From Diphasiastrum complanatum (taxonomy: Eukaryota > Streptophyta > Lycopodiopsida > Lycopodiales > Lycopodiaceae): DNA of 64,000 nucleotides. Below are positions 11,581 to 22,512 of this stretch, piece after piece. The stretch is from NCBI GenBank assembly GCA_029204225.1, contig CM055099.1, positions 46,406,929 to 46,470,928 on the forward strand, given 5' to 3'. The position numbers and the translations under genes are program-made. The number at the start of each line of letters is the position of its first letter. Position 1 is the first letter of the stretch. A model generated the notes under the pieces. That model did not search any database. It was not told the origin of the DNA and worked only from the letters and a program-made list of their open reading frames with translations.

Positions 11581-12081
11581 TAGTCATGCCCACGACTGAT
11601 CTCGGATTGTTTATCCCGCTAGAGGTCAGTAGGCCTACCTCGACCCGTAAGTTAATTATGATTGTGAGGGGTTTGGGGCCCTCATGTGCATATGGTCATA
11701 ATTAATGGTTGGAGGCCTAAAACTCATGATGGTGGATTTTTATGGGTCTATTAGTGAGTCATAGGGGAACTGGATGACGTGACCCAGTTAGGCTGCAAAG
11801 GTGTCCAATGAGGTGTCACAGTGCACTACTAGTGGTGCATGGGTGTTGGAGGGTATATGTATACCCATTGGGCTCTCACTAGTGTATGCTTGATTGTGAT
11901 GCCAGTAGCTACATGCACTTGGGGTGACTCCTCTATCCCTTGTGAGAGATTGATCGATAGCTTGGGGGCTAGATCCGTAAGAACTAGGTTTGGTTGGATT
12001 GGTTTGTCCACCATCCGATTCCCTCGTGTTGCTTTGATGCAGCTTGCTTGGCTAGTGTATCCTTGGTGTAGGACTTTATAG
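11580..12081 (+). other. unassigned stretch between gypsy relics
   Basis: The position, between a gypsy 3' end and a gypsy gag, suggests LTR or leader sequence (cataattaatg, tatatgtatacc), but I could not define ends, a PBS or a polypurine tract. No gene is seen. Confidence 0.3.
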
Positions 12082-13864
12082 ATGCGGTGGAGAATTAGCT
12101 ACAAAAATGGAAAGTCGGATTTCATATGTGTGGTATTGACGATGATGAGGAGAAGATCATTGAAGCTACTTATCGTTTACAAAAGAGTGCGCAAAGGTGG
12201 TGGCATAAAGTTGTCAAAGACAATCTTGTGCAAGCAAGTATTTGCTGAGAAGTGGGTGCCGCTTGATAAAATAAAATAAAGTCGTGCAAATGTGGACCAA
12301 TCTCAAGCATGGCAACATGTCAGTGCAAGAATTTGCAGACAAATATAGAGAGGCCTTGATACGGATACCGGAGGAGGTGTCGATGTACTTTCAGGTATTC
12401 CAATTCTTGGAGGGTTTACGTGAGAGTCTTAGGCCTTTTGTCAGGAAGGAGCAGACTCATAGCCTCCAAGGAGCTATAGAAATGGCTCTCTATTATGAAG
12501 ACGAATGGAGGGCTGTTGTGGCCTCGGGGGGATTTCAACCTTGGGGTAGAAAAAAGCTTAAAAGGTTTAAAGGTCAATTTGTGCAAGGGCAAAGTTTAGG
12601 TGACTGCAAGGAAAAGGGGTTAGCAATGCGAAGGGCAAGGGATGGTATGGAATGCCCAATGTCCAAGGGGTTGGCCAACGCCCTATGATTGGATTGCCAT
12701 TGTCTCCACAAGACTAGGAACGTGCCAAGCGAGAAGCTATGCTTTGGTTGTTTGGGTCAACATAGGTGGAAGTAGTGTCCACGAAATCCAATGCGGACAA
12801 GGTACAACTTGCAAGTGGAGCAGGCGCAAGCACCAATTACATTGAGGAGTTGGAGCAGGATGAACCGCGGGTAATTCCTCATCTTACTAATGTGTCGATG
12901 ATCCGCAAGGTTGATACAGTTCCAGTGCCACAGTTATCAAAAGCGGCGCAACACGGGTATCAGTATCCTAGTACTTCTTTGATTGCTATGAGTGGATAGC
13001 TGTGTGGTAGGAATGTGTTAGTACTATTTGACATTGGGTCCTCACTTAACGTTCTTAATTCAACTCTAATTAAAAGGTTAAATCTGACACGGAGAAGTTG
13101 GATTTTGAGATATCATGTTTTGCGTGTTTTGATGTGGTACTTGGGATATGTTGGCACGTGGCACGGAAGCCCTACATCGCTTGGAATACTCATGTCAGTA
13201 CGATGGTAGGACCCATACCTTGCGAGGTGAGCCTGATGTGCTATCAGGACCTTTGATCACGGCGACACAGTTGCATAAGGTTCACAGTAAGTATTTGTAT
13301 GTCTGTTTCTTGTTTGATATGCCAATTTCTACATGTGAAACTGATATGTGGCAAGAACAAACTAAACTGACTAGGAACCTCGACCGACAAATCAGGGTGG
13401 AATTTATAGATGTGTTCACTGATGAACTTCCATCTGTCTTGTCCCCTAAGAGAAACGTGGAGCATAAAATTGAGTTAATCCCTAGTTCTTCTCCTATTAA
13501 TAGACCGCCATATAGAATAAGTCTTAAAGAGGAGGAAGAGGTGAGAAAGATAATTGAGGATTTTTATCTAGCCAAAGGCAGATAAGGCCTAGTTTCTCCC
13601 CCTTTGCCGCTCCGATCATTCTAGTGAAGAAAAAGGACGGATCATGGCGTATGTGTGTGGATTATCGAGGCTTGAACAAGATTACTGTTAGGCACCGATA
13701 TCCTATGCCGCTCATTGATGATCTGTTAGATGCATTGCATGGTGCTATTGTTTTTAGCAAGAGTAATTTAAAAAGTGGATACCATCAAGTCAGAGTTTGT
13801 GAAAATGATGTTCATAAGACAGCCTTCAGGACTCGTTTCAGTCACTATGAGTTTTTAGTCATGC
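12082..13864 (+). pseudogene. old Ty3/gypsy gag-protease-RT, 5' part, split by element A
   Basis: Gag is recognisable from the WWHKVVKDNL segment (about 12200) and from 12284-12688 (MSVQEFADKYREAL then FLEGLRESLRPFVR). A CCHC knuckle (CFGCLGQHRWK.C) lies near 12740 in another frame. The protease at 13015-13100 has DIGSS in place of DTGSS, losing a catalytic-loop residue. RT follows (13430-13930): DELP, then [19 protein letters not shown] and SGYHQVRV. The frame is cut inside the MPFGL motif of RT at 13864 by the insertion of A and resumes at 19847. Several frameshifts show it is older than A. Confidence 0.85.
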
Positions 13865-13869
13865 CCTTT

Positions 13870-14320
13870 AGTTATGGACTCGGCTCATTACATTCGCCAT
13901 GTCCATTTACATTTACTTTACTTTATGCATAAGCAGGCTTTGGGCCCTTTTTTATTCATTATTTGACATTTAGACTATATGGTTGGCCTTGGGCCCTATT
14001 ATTGACATTTAGACCATATTATTGGCCTTGGGCCCTATGATTCACTATATTGGTTATTTGGTCATATTACTGAGAGTGGGGGCCTTCTTGGAGGGCGCAC
14101 TATTTTCCCTCTCAGTTTGGCCCTAGCCACTGGAAGCTTCCTTTTAGGGCTTCCTCTTGGCTATAAGTAGGGATTCTGTGTCATTTGTTACTTGGCTTAT
14201 GATATGATCTCCTTCTTTAGTCTCTTTAAGTTTTCTCTCTCCTGCTTTCTAGGGTTAAGTCTTGCTTATGTGATGCTTTCATAGACTAAATCTAGATCAG
14301 CCGTGGCTACGTTCATAACT
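13870..14320 (+). repeat. 5' LTR of element A
   Basis: The 451-bp LTR starts AGTTATGGACTC and ends TTCATAACT. A TATA-like ctataagtaggg lies near 14160, a plausible promoter core. A 5' LTR of this family recurs in degraded form at several places in the window. Confidence 0.92.
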
Positions 14321-14334
14321 TGGTATCAGAGCAC
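14321..14334 (+). other. primer-binding site of element A
   Basis: TGGTATCAGAGCAC follows the LTR with no spacer and is complementary to the 3' end of plant initiator methionine tRNA, the usual primer for these elements. Confidence 0.9.
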
Positions 14335-15342
14335 TTTCCTGAGCATCTCCATTGAGCAAATTTTTCTCTCACAGGAGGGCACCCATCTTCAGCTTGGATC
14401 TTCACCATTTTTCAGCCGGATCTTCAGCATTTCTCCACACTTGTCTTGCAGATTTTCACGACGGATCGGAGGAGGACAGGTGCCCACTTGCTGCCCATTT
14501 CTAGCGCCCTCTTGCTGGCTGCCTACTGCTGCATTTTCAGCCTTTTTCCTCCCCTATTTTGGGCGCCCTACTGCCTCCTATTTGTTGCCCTATTGGGCGC
14601 CCTCATGCTTGCTGATCAGCGCCCTACTGCTCCTTCCTTTGCTGAAAATTTCCGCTTTTTGCTGCCCCTATTCGCCACCTTCCATCAGCCACTCCTAGCG
14701 CCCTACCAACCCATCTTTTTGATCCAATTTTTTTTTTTTGCCGTTTACTACCTCTCTTGGACGCCCACACTCCACCATAGCTGGCGCCCTACATCCGCCT
14801 CAATTTCAGCTCACCCTCCTACACTGCTGTCTGTGTTCGCAACCCTACCTCGGACAACACAAACACGCCTAGATGCTTAGAAAGCCACTCCCACCCAACT
14901 TCATCACGCATCGGGATTGCTCCCCGTCTTTATCGCAAACTTTTTTTTAACCCTTGAAGGGCAATCTCTGATTTTTCAGCCTTGTTTCCTGGCTGCCCAT
15001 ACCTCCTTTTTGTTATCACTTCCTTTCCTTGGTTGCTCCCTTTCCAGCCCCATAGTCCATTATTGTTTCCCATACTTTTACCCACCGTTTACTCCACGTT
15101 GTCGGGCCCTTAGCATCTTTTTTGGAGGCTGCCCGGTACCTTGACATATCGCCGCTATTTTTCAGCTCACTTCCGGTTGCGGTTACGAGGTATTTCTTAC
15201 TTAGTTGTCCTTTCCGTTCATCTTACATCGCGAGTTCTATTGTGTCTTTTCATTGGCGTGCCTGTTGTGACGACTTATGTCCTCTCCTTCAGTTCGTCCA
15301 ATTGTTTAGCACATTTCTTTTCTCGCTTACTTTTTCTTCCTC
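14335..15342 (+). other. leader of element A
   Basis: About 1 kb of C/T-rich untranslated leader carries scattered gcgcccta motifs but only a weak form of the repeats seen in B and E. Its short open frames are by-products of low purine content. The last part (cctgttgtgacgacttatgtcctctccttcagttcgtcca) also occurs in G and, on the minus strand, in C. Confidence 0.7.
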
Positions 15343-16480
15343 ATGGCTAGCTCACCCACTACACCTACGAGTCATTCCGGACCTTTAGATGAACAGTTTG
15401 TTGATATGCGTGACTCTCTTACTCTCGTCAGTAGTTGTTTCGACCAAATGATGACCGGTTTTACCACTCTACAGACCGGCTTTGCCACTATGCAGTCACA
15501 GATTGATTTCTTACAGCCACATGGACCTGGCAAAGCCCCTGTTCATTCATCATTTGGGTCTCCATTTGGACTTCCATCCTCGTCTACTTCCTTTGGCGGT
15601 GGGCCTCATTTTCCACCTAACCCACCACCCGGTTTTCCACGTCCTATAGCTCCTGAGTCACATTTTCCACGACATCTAGCTCCTGAGCCACATTTTGCTC
15701 GAGATTTTCGTGATCGGGTACAGCTTGCCACCTATTCTGGTTCCTCTGACGGGAACTTGTTAGAGAGTTGGTTTGCAAAGCTTGATACTTATTTTCAGAT
15801 TTACCCTAAGACTGATCCTCAGAAGATCCAGTTAGCCGCCTTACATTTAGATGGACGTGCTGCCACTTGGTGGCGGGTCTACCGACTTGACCCTGATCGG
15901 GATGGTCTCCAGTTATGGCCTACCTTTCGTCGTGATCTTTGTCATGCTATGATTGACCCTCAGTGGCTGAGCCGCCAGCGTGATATATTCCGTAGTCTTA
16001 CTCAGACTGGTGATCTTTCTTCCTATACAGATCAGTTTATGGACCTTTCCTACCTCTTTACAGATCTTCAACCCACCGAGCTTATTTCTCGCTACATTGC
16101 TGGACTTCGTGGTGCTCTACAATACGATGTCTCTTCTTTCCTTCCACCCACACTTGTTGAGGCCATGTCCCTTGCTAGTACTTTACAGCATAAGTACCCT
16201 GATCCTACTCCCTTTCGCTTTTCCTGACCCCGTCCATCTCTTTCACCTCTACCATCTCCGGCCCCATCTGCCCCATCCACTGTCGTCCCGACCTCTTCTC
16301 TTACTTCTCCCGCTCCTCGCCCTCCGCCTCCTCGTCCTGCTTTTGTCCGACGTTACACGTCTGCAGAGTTCGCTGACATTCAGCAGAAGCATCTTTGCTT
16401 TCGTTGTAAGAGTCCTGACCACATTGCCTGTGATTGTCGCCAGCCCCTGCCTACTTCTACTGCTGTTTCTACCATGAGGG
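15343..16480 (+). pseudogene. element A gag (capsid and CCHC knuckle), one nonsense codon
   Basis: The frame opens with ATG at 15343 (MASSPTTPTSHSGPLDEQF) and runs 294 codons through a proline-rich linker to the capsid core: RDRVQLATYSGSSDG, AALHLDGRAATWWRVY, SYTDQFMDLSYLF and ELISRYIAGLRGAL. A TGA at 16225-16227 stops it where relatives have CGA, a C-to-T change. The same frame then continues to a CCHC zinc knuckle, CFRCKSPDHIACDC, near 16400, and breaks by frameshift near 16475. Gag packages the element RNA into cytoplasmic particles. Confidence 0.9.
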
Positions 16481-17318
16481 CACTACCCCAGATGAGTCCG
16501 ATATCTACATTCATATATTTGATGAGCCTGATCTATCTCCTGAGCCTTCTACTGATTTACTTCCTGCTACTTGCCATGCTCAGCTTGCTTATGCTACCTG
16601 GACAGGGTGCCCCGGTCCTCGCTCCATTCGGCTACGTGTGCGCATTACTGGTCGTGAGTATATTGCTTTAGTTGATACCGGCAGCACTCATTCCTTTATC
16701 AGCAGTTATGTTCTCAGCCGGATACGCGCTTCACCTATTCCTGCTCCTCACATGGATGATCTCTTTGACCAGTTAGGCACCTCTCATCTTTTCTCTAAGA
16801 TAGACTTACTTTCCGGCTATCACCAGATTAGGATGCATCCTTCGGACGAACACAAGACTGCGTTTCGTACCCATCTTGGTTTGTATGAGTTTCGTGTTCT
16901 TCCTTTTGGTGTTACTAATGGTCCACCTACGTTCCAGAATGTGATGAATAACATCATGCGTCCTCTTCTTGGTCGTTGTGTTTTAGTTTATTTTGATGAT
17001 ATTCTTGTTTTTAGTAAGACTCTTGATGAGCATGTGTTACATCTTTCATCTGTTTTTCAATTGCTTGTTCATCACCAGTTGTTTGCTAAACTTTCTAAGT
17101 GTTCCTTTGTTGTTGTTGAGATTGAGTTCTTAGGATTTCTCATTTGTGATGGTCGTATTCGTTTGGACCCCCCCACCCTCATAAGGTTCGGGCAATCGCT
17201 GATTGGCCTGTTCCCACAGATGTCCACCATGTTCGTATGTTTCTTGGTCTCGCTACTCACCTTCGTCGTCCTGTTCCTCACTTTGCCATTGTGGCTGCCC
17301 CTCTTCATGCCCTTTTGA
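16434..17318 (+). pseudogene. element A protease fused to RT by internal deletion
   Basis: One frame of about 290 codons (no ATG at its start) contains the gag tail, then the aspartic protease start YIALVDTGSTHSFISSYV. It jumps at about 16745 straight to RT palm motifs: [48 protein letters not shown] and the catalytic VYFDDILVFS. Element G has several hundred bases (about 30985-31690) between these points, holding the rest of the protease, a linker and the RT fingers. The deletion keeps the frame. A C-rich insertion near 17168-17180 shifts the frame into the next piece. Confidence 0.88.
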
Positions 17319-18055
17319 AGAAGTCTAGTGCTTTTGTTTGGACTTCTGATTGTCAGTTCGCCTTTGACACTCTTCGTCGTGCTGTTGTGGAGGCCTCTGT
17401 CCTGTGTTTACCACAGTTTGATCAGAAATTTATTGTTGAGACCGATGCTAGTAATGTTGGTTTGGGTGCCTTGCTTCGTCAGTCTCAGTGGATTATTGCT
17501 TATGAGTTGCGTCGTTTACGCTCTTATGAGCAACGTTATTCTGTCCATGAGAAAGAGCTTCTTGCCATTATCTATGCTCTTAAGAAGTGGCGCCATTACC
17601 TGTACCGTGTTCCTTTTGATATCGTTACTGATCATCAGTCCTTACGTTATCTCTTCTCCCAGCGTGATCTTAGTGATCGTCAGTTTCGTTGGTTGCAGTT
17701 TTTACAATCTTTTGATTTTTTTGTTTTGTATCGTCCTGGTCGTGCTAACACTGCTGCTGACGCATTGTCTAGACTTCCTGCCTTATTGAATACCCTTGTT
17801 GCCACGATCCCTTCCTGGTTTGATGATCTTCCATCTGCTTATCTTACATGTTCTGATTTTCGTGATGTTTATAGTTCTGCTCCACCTATGTCGTCTTCAC
17901 CTCATCAGGCTTATTCCATTGTTGACCACCGTCTTTATCATTATGGTTCTCTTTGTATTCCTAGTTCTTTGGGCATCCGTTCTCAGTTGTTGTCGGATGC
18001 TCATTCGTCCCCAGTTGGGGGTCATTTTGGTTTTCAGAAGTCTTATGCGTCTTAA
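17180..18055 (+). pseudogene. element A RT thumb and RNase H
   Basis: This frame carries [20 protein letters not shown] (RT connection), then RNase H: VETDASNVGLGALL (first Asp), VHEKELLAIIYALKKWRHYL (Glu), DHQSLRYLF (Asp) and PGRANTAADALSRL. It continues through the linker IVDHRLYHYGSLCIP into the integrase zinc-binding start (SDAHSSPVGGHFG) and ends by a small deletion at 18055. Catalytic residues of RNase H are present. Confidence 0.88.
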
Positions 18056-19346
18056 GGATCATTTCTATTGGCCATCCCTTAGGAAAGAGCTTGTTGTACT
18101 TATTCGTACCTGTCCTTTCTGCTTACGTAATAAGTACTCCCGTGCTAAGTCCGCTGGTTTGCTTTAGAGTTGGCCTATTCCTCATCGCCAGTGGACTGAT
18201 ATTTCTATGGACTTCATCATTGGCCTTCCCTGCACCCGTCGTGGTCACGATTCATGTATGGTGGTAGTTGACAGGTTTTCGAAACAGGCACATTTCATAC
18301 CCGTCCGCGGTACTATCACAGCAGAGCAGTGTGCACGCTTGTTCCTTTCAGAGATATTTCGCCTACATGGGTTTCCTCGTACTATCCTTTCTGATCGGGA
18401 TAGTAAGTTTACATCATTGTTCTGGACAAAGCTTATGCGTATATTGGATGTACAGCTTTTTATGGGGTCTGCTTATCATTCTACTTCTGATGGGCAGTCT
18501 GAGGTCCTTAACAGGATCCTTGAGGATTATTTGCGCCATTTTGTTACTCCTTCAGGGAAGGATTGGGATCAACACTTATGTTTGGCAGAGTATAGCTATA
18601 ACAGCTCTGTTAGTACCAGCATCGGCGTTGCACCATTTTTATTATCTCATGGTTATGCACCTCTTTTACCTAGTATTCCTCTTCCTCCCGAGGATACACC
18701 TGTGACACTGTCTTCATTTCTATCAGGTGCTCGCGTGCTTATTCTCCAAGCCAGTTCCCATTTGCAGCAGGTCCAGCAGCGTTATCAGGCTTCAGTTGAT
18801 CGTCATCGACGTCATGTTGAGTTTCATGTTGGTGATATGGTATATCTACGCCTACGGTTTGCACGTCATCATTTTATTCAGGGCCATGCTTCTACTGAGA
18901 AGCTTGCACCACGTTATTATGGGCCTTATTGTATATTGGAGGTTCTTAGTCCAGTTACATATCGTCTTCAGCTTCCTGCTTCCACACGTGCCTGTGATAT
19001 ATTCCATGTCAGTTTATTACGTGCTGCTATTGAGGATGATGCTCCTTGTGATGCTGAGTTTCCTACTGCACCGGATCTCTTTCCTTTATTACCTGCTGCT
19101 ATCCTTCAGGTGCGTTTGCATCATAGTCGACGCCGCCGGCAGATTCAGTTCCTAGTCCAGTGGGATGGTCGTCCTGTTGAGGAGGCCACATGGGAGCCTA
19201 TTGATGTCTTTTATCATACACCGTCACTTGCGGATCAGGCTCGTGATCTTGCCGCACTTGTTGATTCCTCTACATCAGCTGTTGCTCCAGTTGTTACTAC
19301 ACCAGATGCTGTTCCAGTTGATCCTCCAGGGCTTGTTGTTACTTGA
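18056..19346 (+). pseudogene. element A integrase with C-terminal chromodomain
   Basis: The zinc-binding module (CPFCLRNKYS) lies at 18100-18140 and is followed by a TAG at about 18165 where relatives have CAG. A 380-codon frame from 18207 holds the catalytic triad: [26 protein letters not shown] and DGQSEVLNRI. Then come the GPY module (APRYYGPYCILEV, YRLQLP, DIFHVSLL) and a chromodomain, QFLVQWDGRPVEEATWEPID, near 19145-19210. Chromodomains target insertion to particular chromatin, which places A among the chromoviruses. Confidence 0.92.
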
Positions 19347-19390
19347 TCCAGTCCTTTATGGCAGTTGGGTCTTAGTTTTGTGTCGGGGAG

Positions 19391-19841
19391 AGTTATGGAC
19401 TCGGCTCATTACATTCGCCATGTCCATTTACATTTACTTTACTTTATGCATAAGCAGGCTTTGGGCCCTTTTTTATTCATTATTTGACATTTAGACTATA
19501 TGGTTGGCCTTGGGCCCTATTATTGACATTTAGACCATATTATTGGCCTTGGGCCCTATGATTCACTATATTGGTTAATTGGTCATATTACTGAGAGTGG
19601 GGGCCTTCTTGGAGGGCGCACTATTTTCCCTCTCAGTTTGGCCCTAGCCACTAGAAGCTTCCTTTTAGGGCTTCCTCTTGGCTATAAGTAGGGATTCTGT
19701 GTCATTTGTTACTTGGCTTATGATATGATCTCCTTCTTTAGTCTCTTTAAGCTTTCTCTCTCCTGCTTTCTAGGGTTAAGTCTTGCTTATGTGATGCTTT
19801 TATAGACTAAATCTAGATCAGCCGTGGCTACGTTCATAACT
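19391..19841 (+). repeat. 3' LTR of element A
   Basis: The 451-bp repeat matches the 5' LTR at all but four positions by eye. It is preceded by GTGTCGGGGAG, the likely polypurine primer for plus-strand synthesis. Confidence 0.92.
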
Positions 19842-19846
19842 CCTTT

Positions 19847-20330
19847 GGATTGCAGCAACATTTATGATGTTAAATGAATGATGTACTCAGACCATGTATG
19901 GGAAAAATTGTAATTCATTTTGTAGATGACGTTTTGGTTTACAGTTGTGGTGATGCATTGCATGTAAGTCACCTTAAAAATGTTTTATCAATGTCGACAC
20001 TCTGTTCGCTAATAATAAAAAGAGCGAGTTGTTTAAGAAAGGCGATGGATCGAGCTAAGTCTTTTGCCGATCAGAATCACACACCTAGAGAGTTCGAGGA
20101 AGGGGACATGGTGTTCCTCCGAATACCAAAGGACTCTAAAACCCTAAGGATGGGAAAATGTTACAATCTATCCCCGCGTTATTGTGGACCCTAGAGAGTT
20201 GCCAAAAAGATAAGTGATGTTGCTTATAAATTAGCTTTACCTTAAACTTGTAAAGTACATCCTATCTTTCATGTTTCTAGGTTAAAGAGTCACATGCTCA
20301 TTGGGACATTTCGTCCAGTTGATGAGTGAC
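19847..20330 (+). pseudogene. old gypsy, 3' part after element A
   Basis: RT resumes from the split MPFGL motif, with a shifted frame, then MNDVLRPCMGKIVIHFVDDVLVY (catalytic FVDD). At about 20030 it jumps to the integrase C-terminus (FADQNHTPREFEEGDMVFLRI, YCGP, HPIFHVSRLKSH), so RNase H and most of integrase are deleted. Stops and frameshifts are common. Confidence 0.8.
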
Positions 20331-20789
20331 ACGTGTGGTGATGGTCCTCCTATCTAACTTGCCTTGAGACGGGATGCTGCCAAGTGGCAAGGGTCGGCTT
20401 TCCATGGTTTGCCATGTGTCGACACGAGGAAGGGTCAAGGTTTAGGGGTGCTTGAGGAGAGTGGTTATGTGGGTCAGGCACTCCTATCACTTTCTATTCA
20501 GCTATAACATAACTCACGTGTACCTTGTTATGAAACAATATTGGAAAGAGTTTTCCAAAGTCAGTAAGGTAAATCTGCGCAAGGAAAATCTCATCAAGAT
20601 TCATAAGTCATCAAACTCACTAGGCTTGGATAGCCTAAGGCAAGGTCATTTGGCACACATGCATCAAAAAGTTGCACCCATAAATGTCATGCATGAACTA
20701 TAGTGCCAGACTAAGAATTCTTGTCCACCAAGTCTCATCCTCCAATCACAAAACGGTAAGAGTAGTTGTGATAACTTAGTTCATGCATG
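20331..20789 (+). repeat. 3' flank of old gypsy, repeated near 35155
   Basis: The stretch from about 20365 (ctgccaagtggcaaggg, then ccatgtgtcgacacgagg) is closely similar to 35155-35245, so both come from one repeat family, probably the gypsy 3' end or LTR. I could not define ends. No gene is seen. Confidence 0.5.
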
Positions 20790-20934
20790 CATCATATACT
20801 GGCCTTGGGTCAGGGAGAGTAAGTAGGGCATCATTGTATTCCTTTATTCAGTTGATGATGATTGCTCCTCTTTAGCCTCCTTAAGCATTCTCTTCCTGCT
20901 TTCTAGCATAGCTATTGAATCTTAGCTTGTAACT

Positions 20935-21745
20935 TGGTATCAGAGCACTTTCCTGCAGATTGGTGGAGGCTGTCTAGCGCCGTACCACCCATCACTTTCA
21001 TCGATTTTTCTCCGTCATTTTTGCAGATTGGTGGTGGCTGTCCAGCGCCCTACTGCCCATCACTTTCGACGATTTCTTCATCATTTTTTGCAGTTTTGGT
21101 GGAGGCTGTCCAGCGCCCTGCTAACCCGTCACTTTCGTCGATTTTTTCGACAGCTTTTCATTGTTTTTGCAGATTTGGTAGCTATTGCCCAGCGCCCTAC
21201 TACCTCATCATTTTCGACACTTTTCGTCACCGATTTGCTGTCCATTTTTTATATTAACTGGAGGCTGTCTAGCGCCCTACTACCATCTCATTTTCAACCG
21301 TAACCCATCACTTTCGTTGATTTTTTCGGCAGATTTTCATTGTTTTTCCAGATTTGGTAGCTATTGCCCAGCGCCCTACTACCTCATCATTTTCGACACT
21401 TTTTGTCACCAATTTGCTGTCCATTTTTTATATTGATTGGAGGCTGTCCAGCGCCCTACTACTGTCTCATTTTCAGCGGTTCTCTTGACCGACTTGCTGT
21501 TCGTTTCGGCTATTGATTGGAGGCTGATCGGCGCCTTACTTCAGCACCCTTTCCAGCCTATTTTTCAGCATATTGTGGATCTTGGTAGTTCCTGCCCAGC
21601 ACCCTATAATCTCACCATTCTTGACGGATTTTTCCATCGACTTGCTGCTAATTTTGTTGATTATTTGTCGGCTGTCTAGCACCCTCTTTCAGCTCTTTTT
21701 TCAGCTTATTTGGCGCTCTGAGCTTACTCGTGAGAGGTTACATAT
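20935..21745 (+). repeat. element B PBS and leader tandem repeats
   Basis: After TGGTATCAGAGCAC come about ten units 75-90 bp apart, each with a core like GGAGGCTGTCCAGCGCCCTAC or a variant TAGCTATTGCCCAGCGCCCTAC, spaced by T-rich sequence with cactttcgtcgattttttc. The two core types alternate in places. The same units occur in elements E and H. The open frames across it are by-products. Confidence 0.85.
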
Positions 21746-22512
21746 ATGGCTTTTCGTCATGATCTTCGTATGGCTATGATTGACCCACATGGTTGTTTCG
21801 CCAACGTGATCTGTTTCATAGCCTTCGCCATACTAGTGATTTGACTGCTTATATTGATCAGTTTATTGAGCTTTCCTAGCTTTTTACTGATCTTCATCCT
21901 ACAGAGCTTATTTCACATTTTATTGCCGGTCTTAGAGACATCTTACGATATGATGTCTCATTTTTTGGGCCTCTTACTCTCTCAGATGCTATCTCCTTGG
22001 CTACTACCTTGCAGCATAAGTATCCTGAGTTATCCACTTCTTCTCGTTTTCCTTGCTCTCATTCCACTGCTTCTCCTACTTTGGCTTCTTCTACTACCGT
22101 TCCTCCTGGTTCTCCTACAGCTACTTTTTACCATGAGGCTCTTACTCCTGATGATTTTGATGTTTATATCCAAATTCTTGATACTCCTGACCCACATTCT
22201 GTTGATAAGTCGGCTGACCCGCTTCCTGATGATCCTGCTTCCGCCGCTTGCCATGCACAACTTGCTTATGCTACTTGGGCTGGTGGATCTTTCTCAGCAG
22301 ACACTGTCTTTTACACATGTTGGTCAGCATCATTTACTTTCTGGTATTGATTCCCAAAGTGACTATCAATTGGTTACCGGGAAGCAGTTTATGCGTAGCC
22401 TGCCAAAGGCTCATGATGCAGCTCTTCTTTCCATTCAGAGTACATTAGTTGCTGCTTCACTTTCACCAACCGTGGGTCCTCTTATTCAGGTTGATGCTGC
22501 TCCGGATTTATA
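21745..22512 (+). pseudogene. element B gag remnant and protease-RT linker
   Basis: Fragments of the capsid core remain (FRHDLRMAMIDPH; ELISHFIAGLRDILRYDV; SLATTLQHKYPE), followed by an acidic tail (ATFYHEALTPDDFDVYIQIL) and CHAQLAYATWAGG. No CCHC knuckle and no DTG protease are present: the frame jumps to LSQQTLSFTH, DYQLVTGKQFMRSLPK and stops with TAG at 22510-22512. The same TAG is found at the same place in element E. Confidence 0.8.

Larger units (their letters stand above)
13865..19846 (+). mobile_element. element A: young Ty3 chromovirus (13870-19841) with 5-bp TSD
   Basis: Two 451-bp LTRs flank the body, and CCTTT is duplicated at 13865-13869 and 19842-19846. The LTRs differ by eye at only four bases, so insertion was recent. 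The ends are AGTTATG and CATAACT, not TG/CA. The PBS follows the 5' LTR directly and a GGGGAG polypurine stretch precedes the 3' LTR. It encodes gag, protease, RT, RNase H, integrase and a chromodomain, but has a nonsense codon in gag, frameshifts and a deletion between protease and RT, so it cannot be autonomous. It interrupts the MPFGL motif of an older gypsy. Confidence 0.93.

Noticed and set aside
12284-12688. Possible host gene with 134-codon frame
   Set aside because: The sequence has the gypsy gag pattern and is followed by a zinc knuckle, protease and RT.
14303-15350. Several overlapping 60-144-codon open frames in the leader of element A
   Set aside because: They lie in C/T-rich untranslated leader, overlap each other in different frames and match no protein feature; open by base composition.
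17328-19494. Leucine- and valine-rich frames of 100-150 codons overlapping pol of element A
   Set aside because: Out-of-frame shadows of RT, RNase H and integrase; hydrophobic content follows from T-rich codons read in a shifted frame, not membrane proteins.
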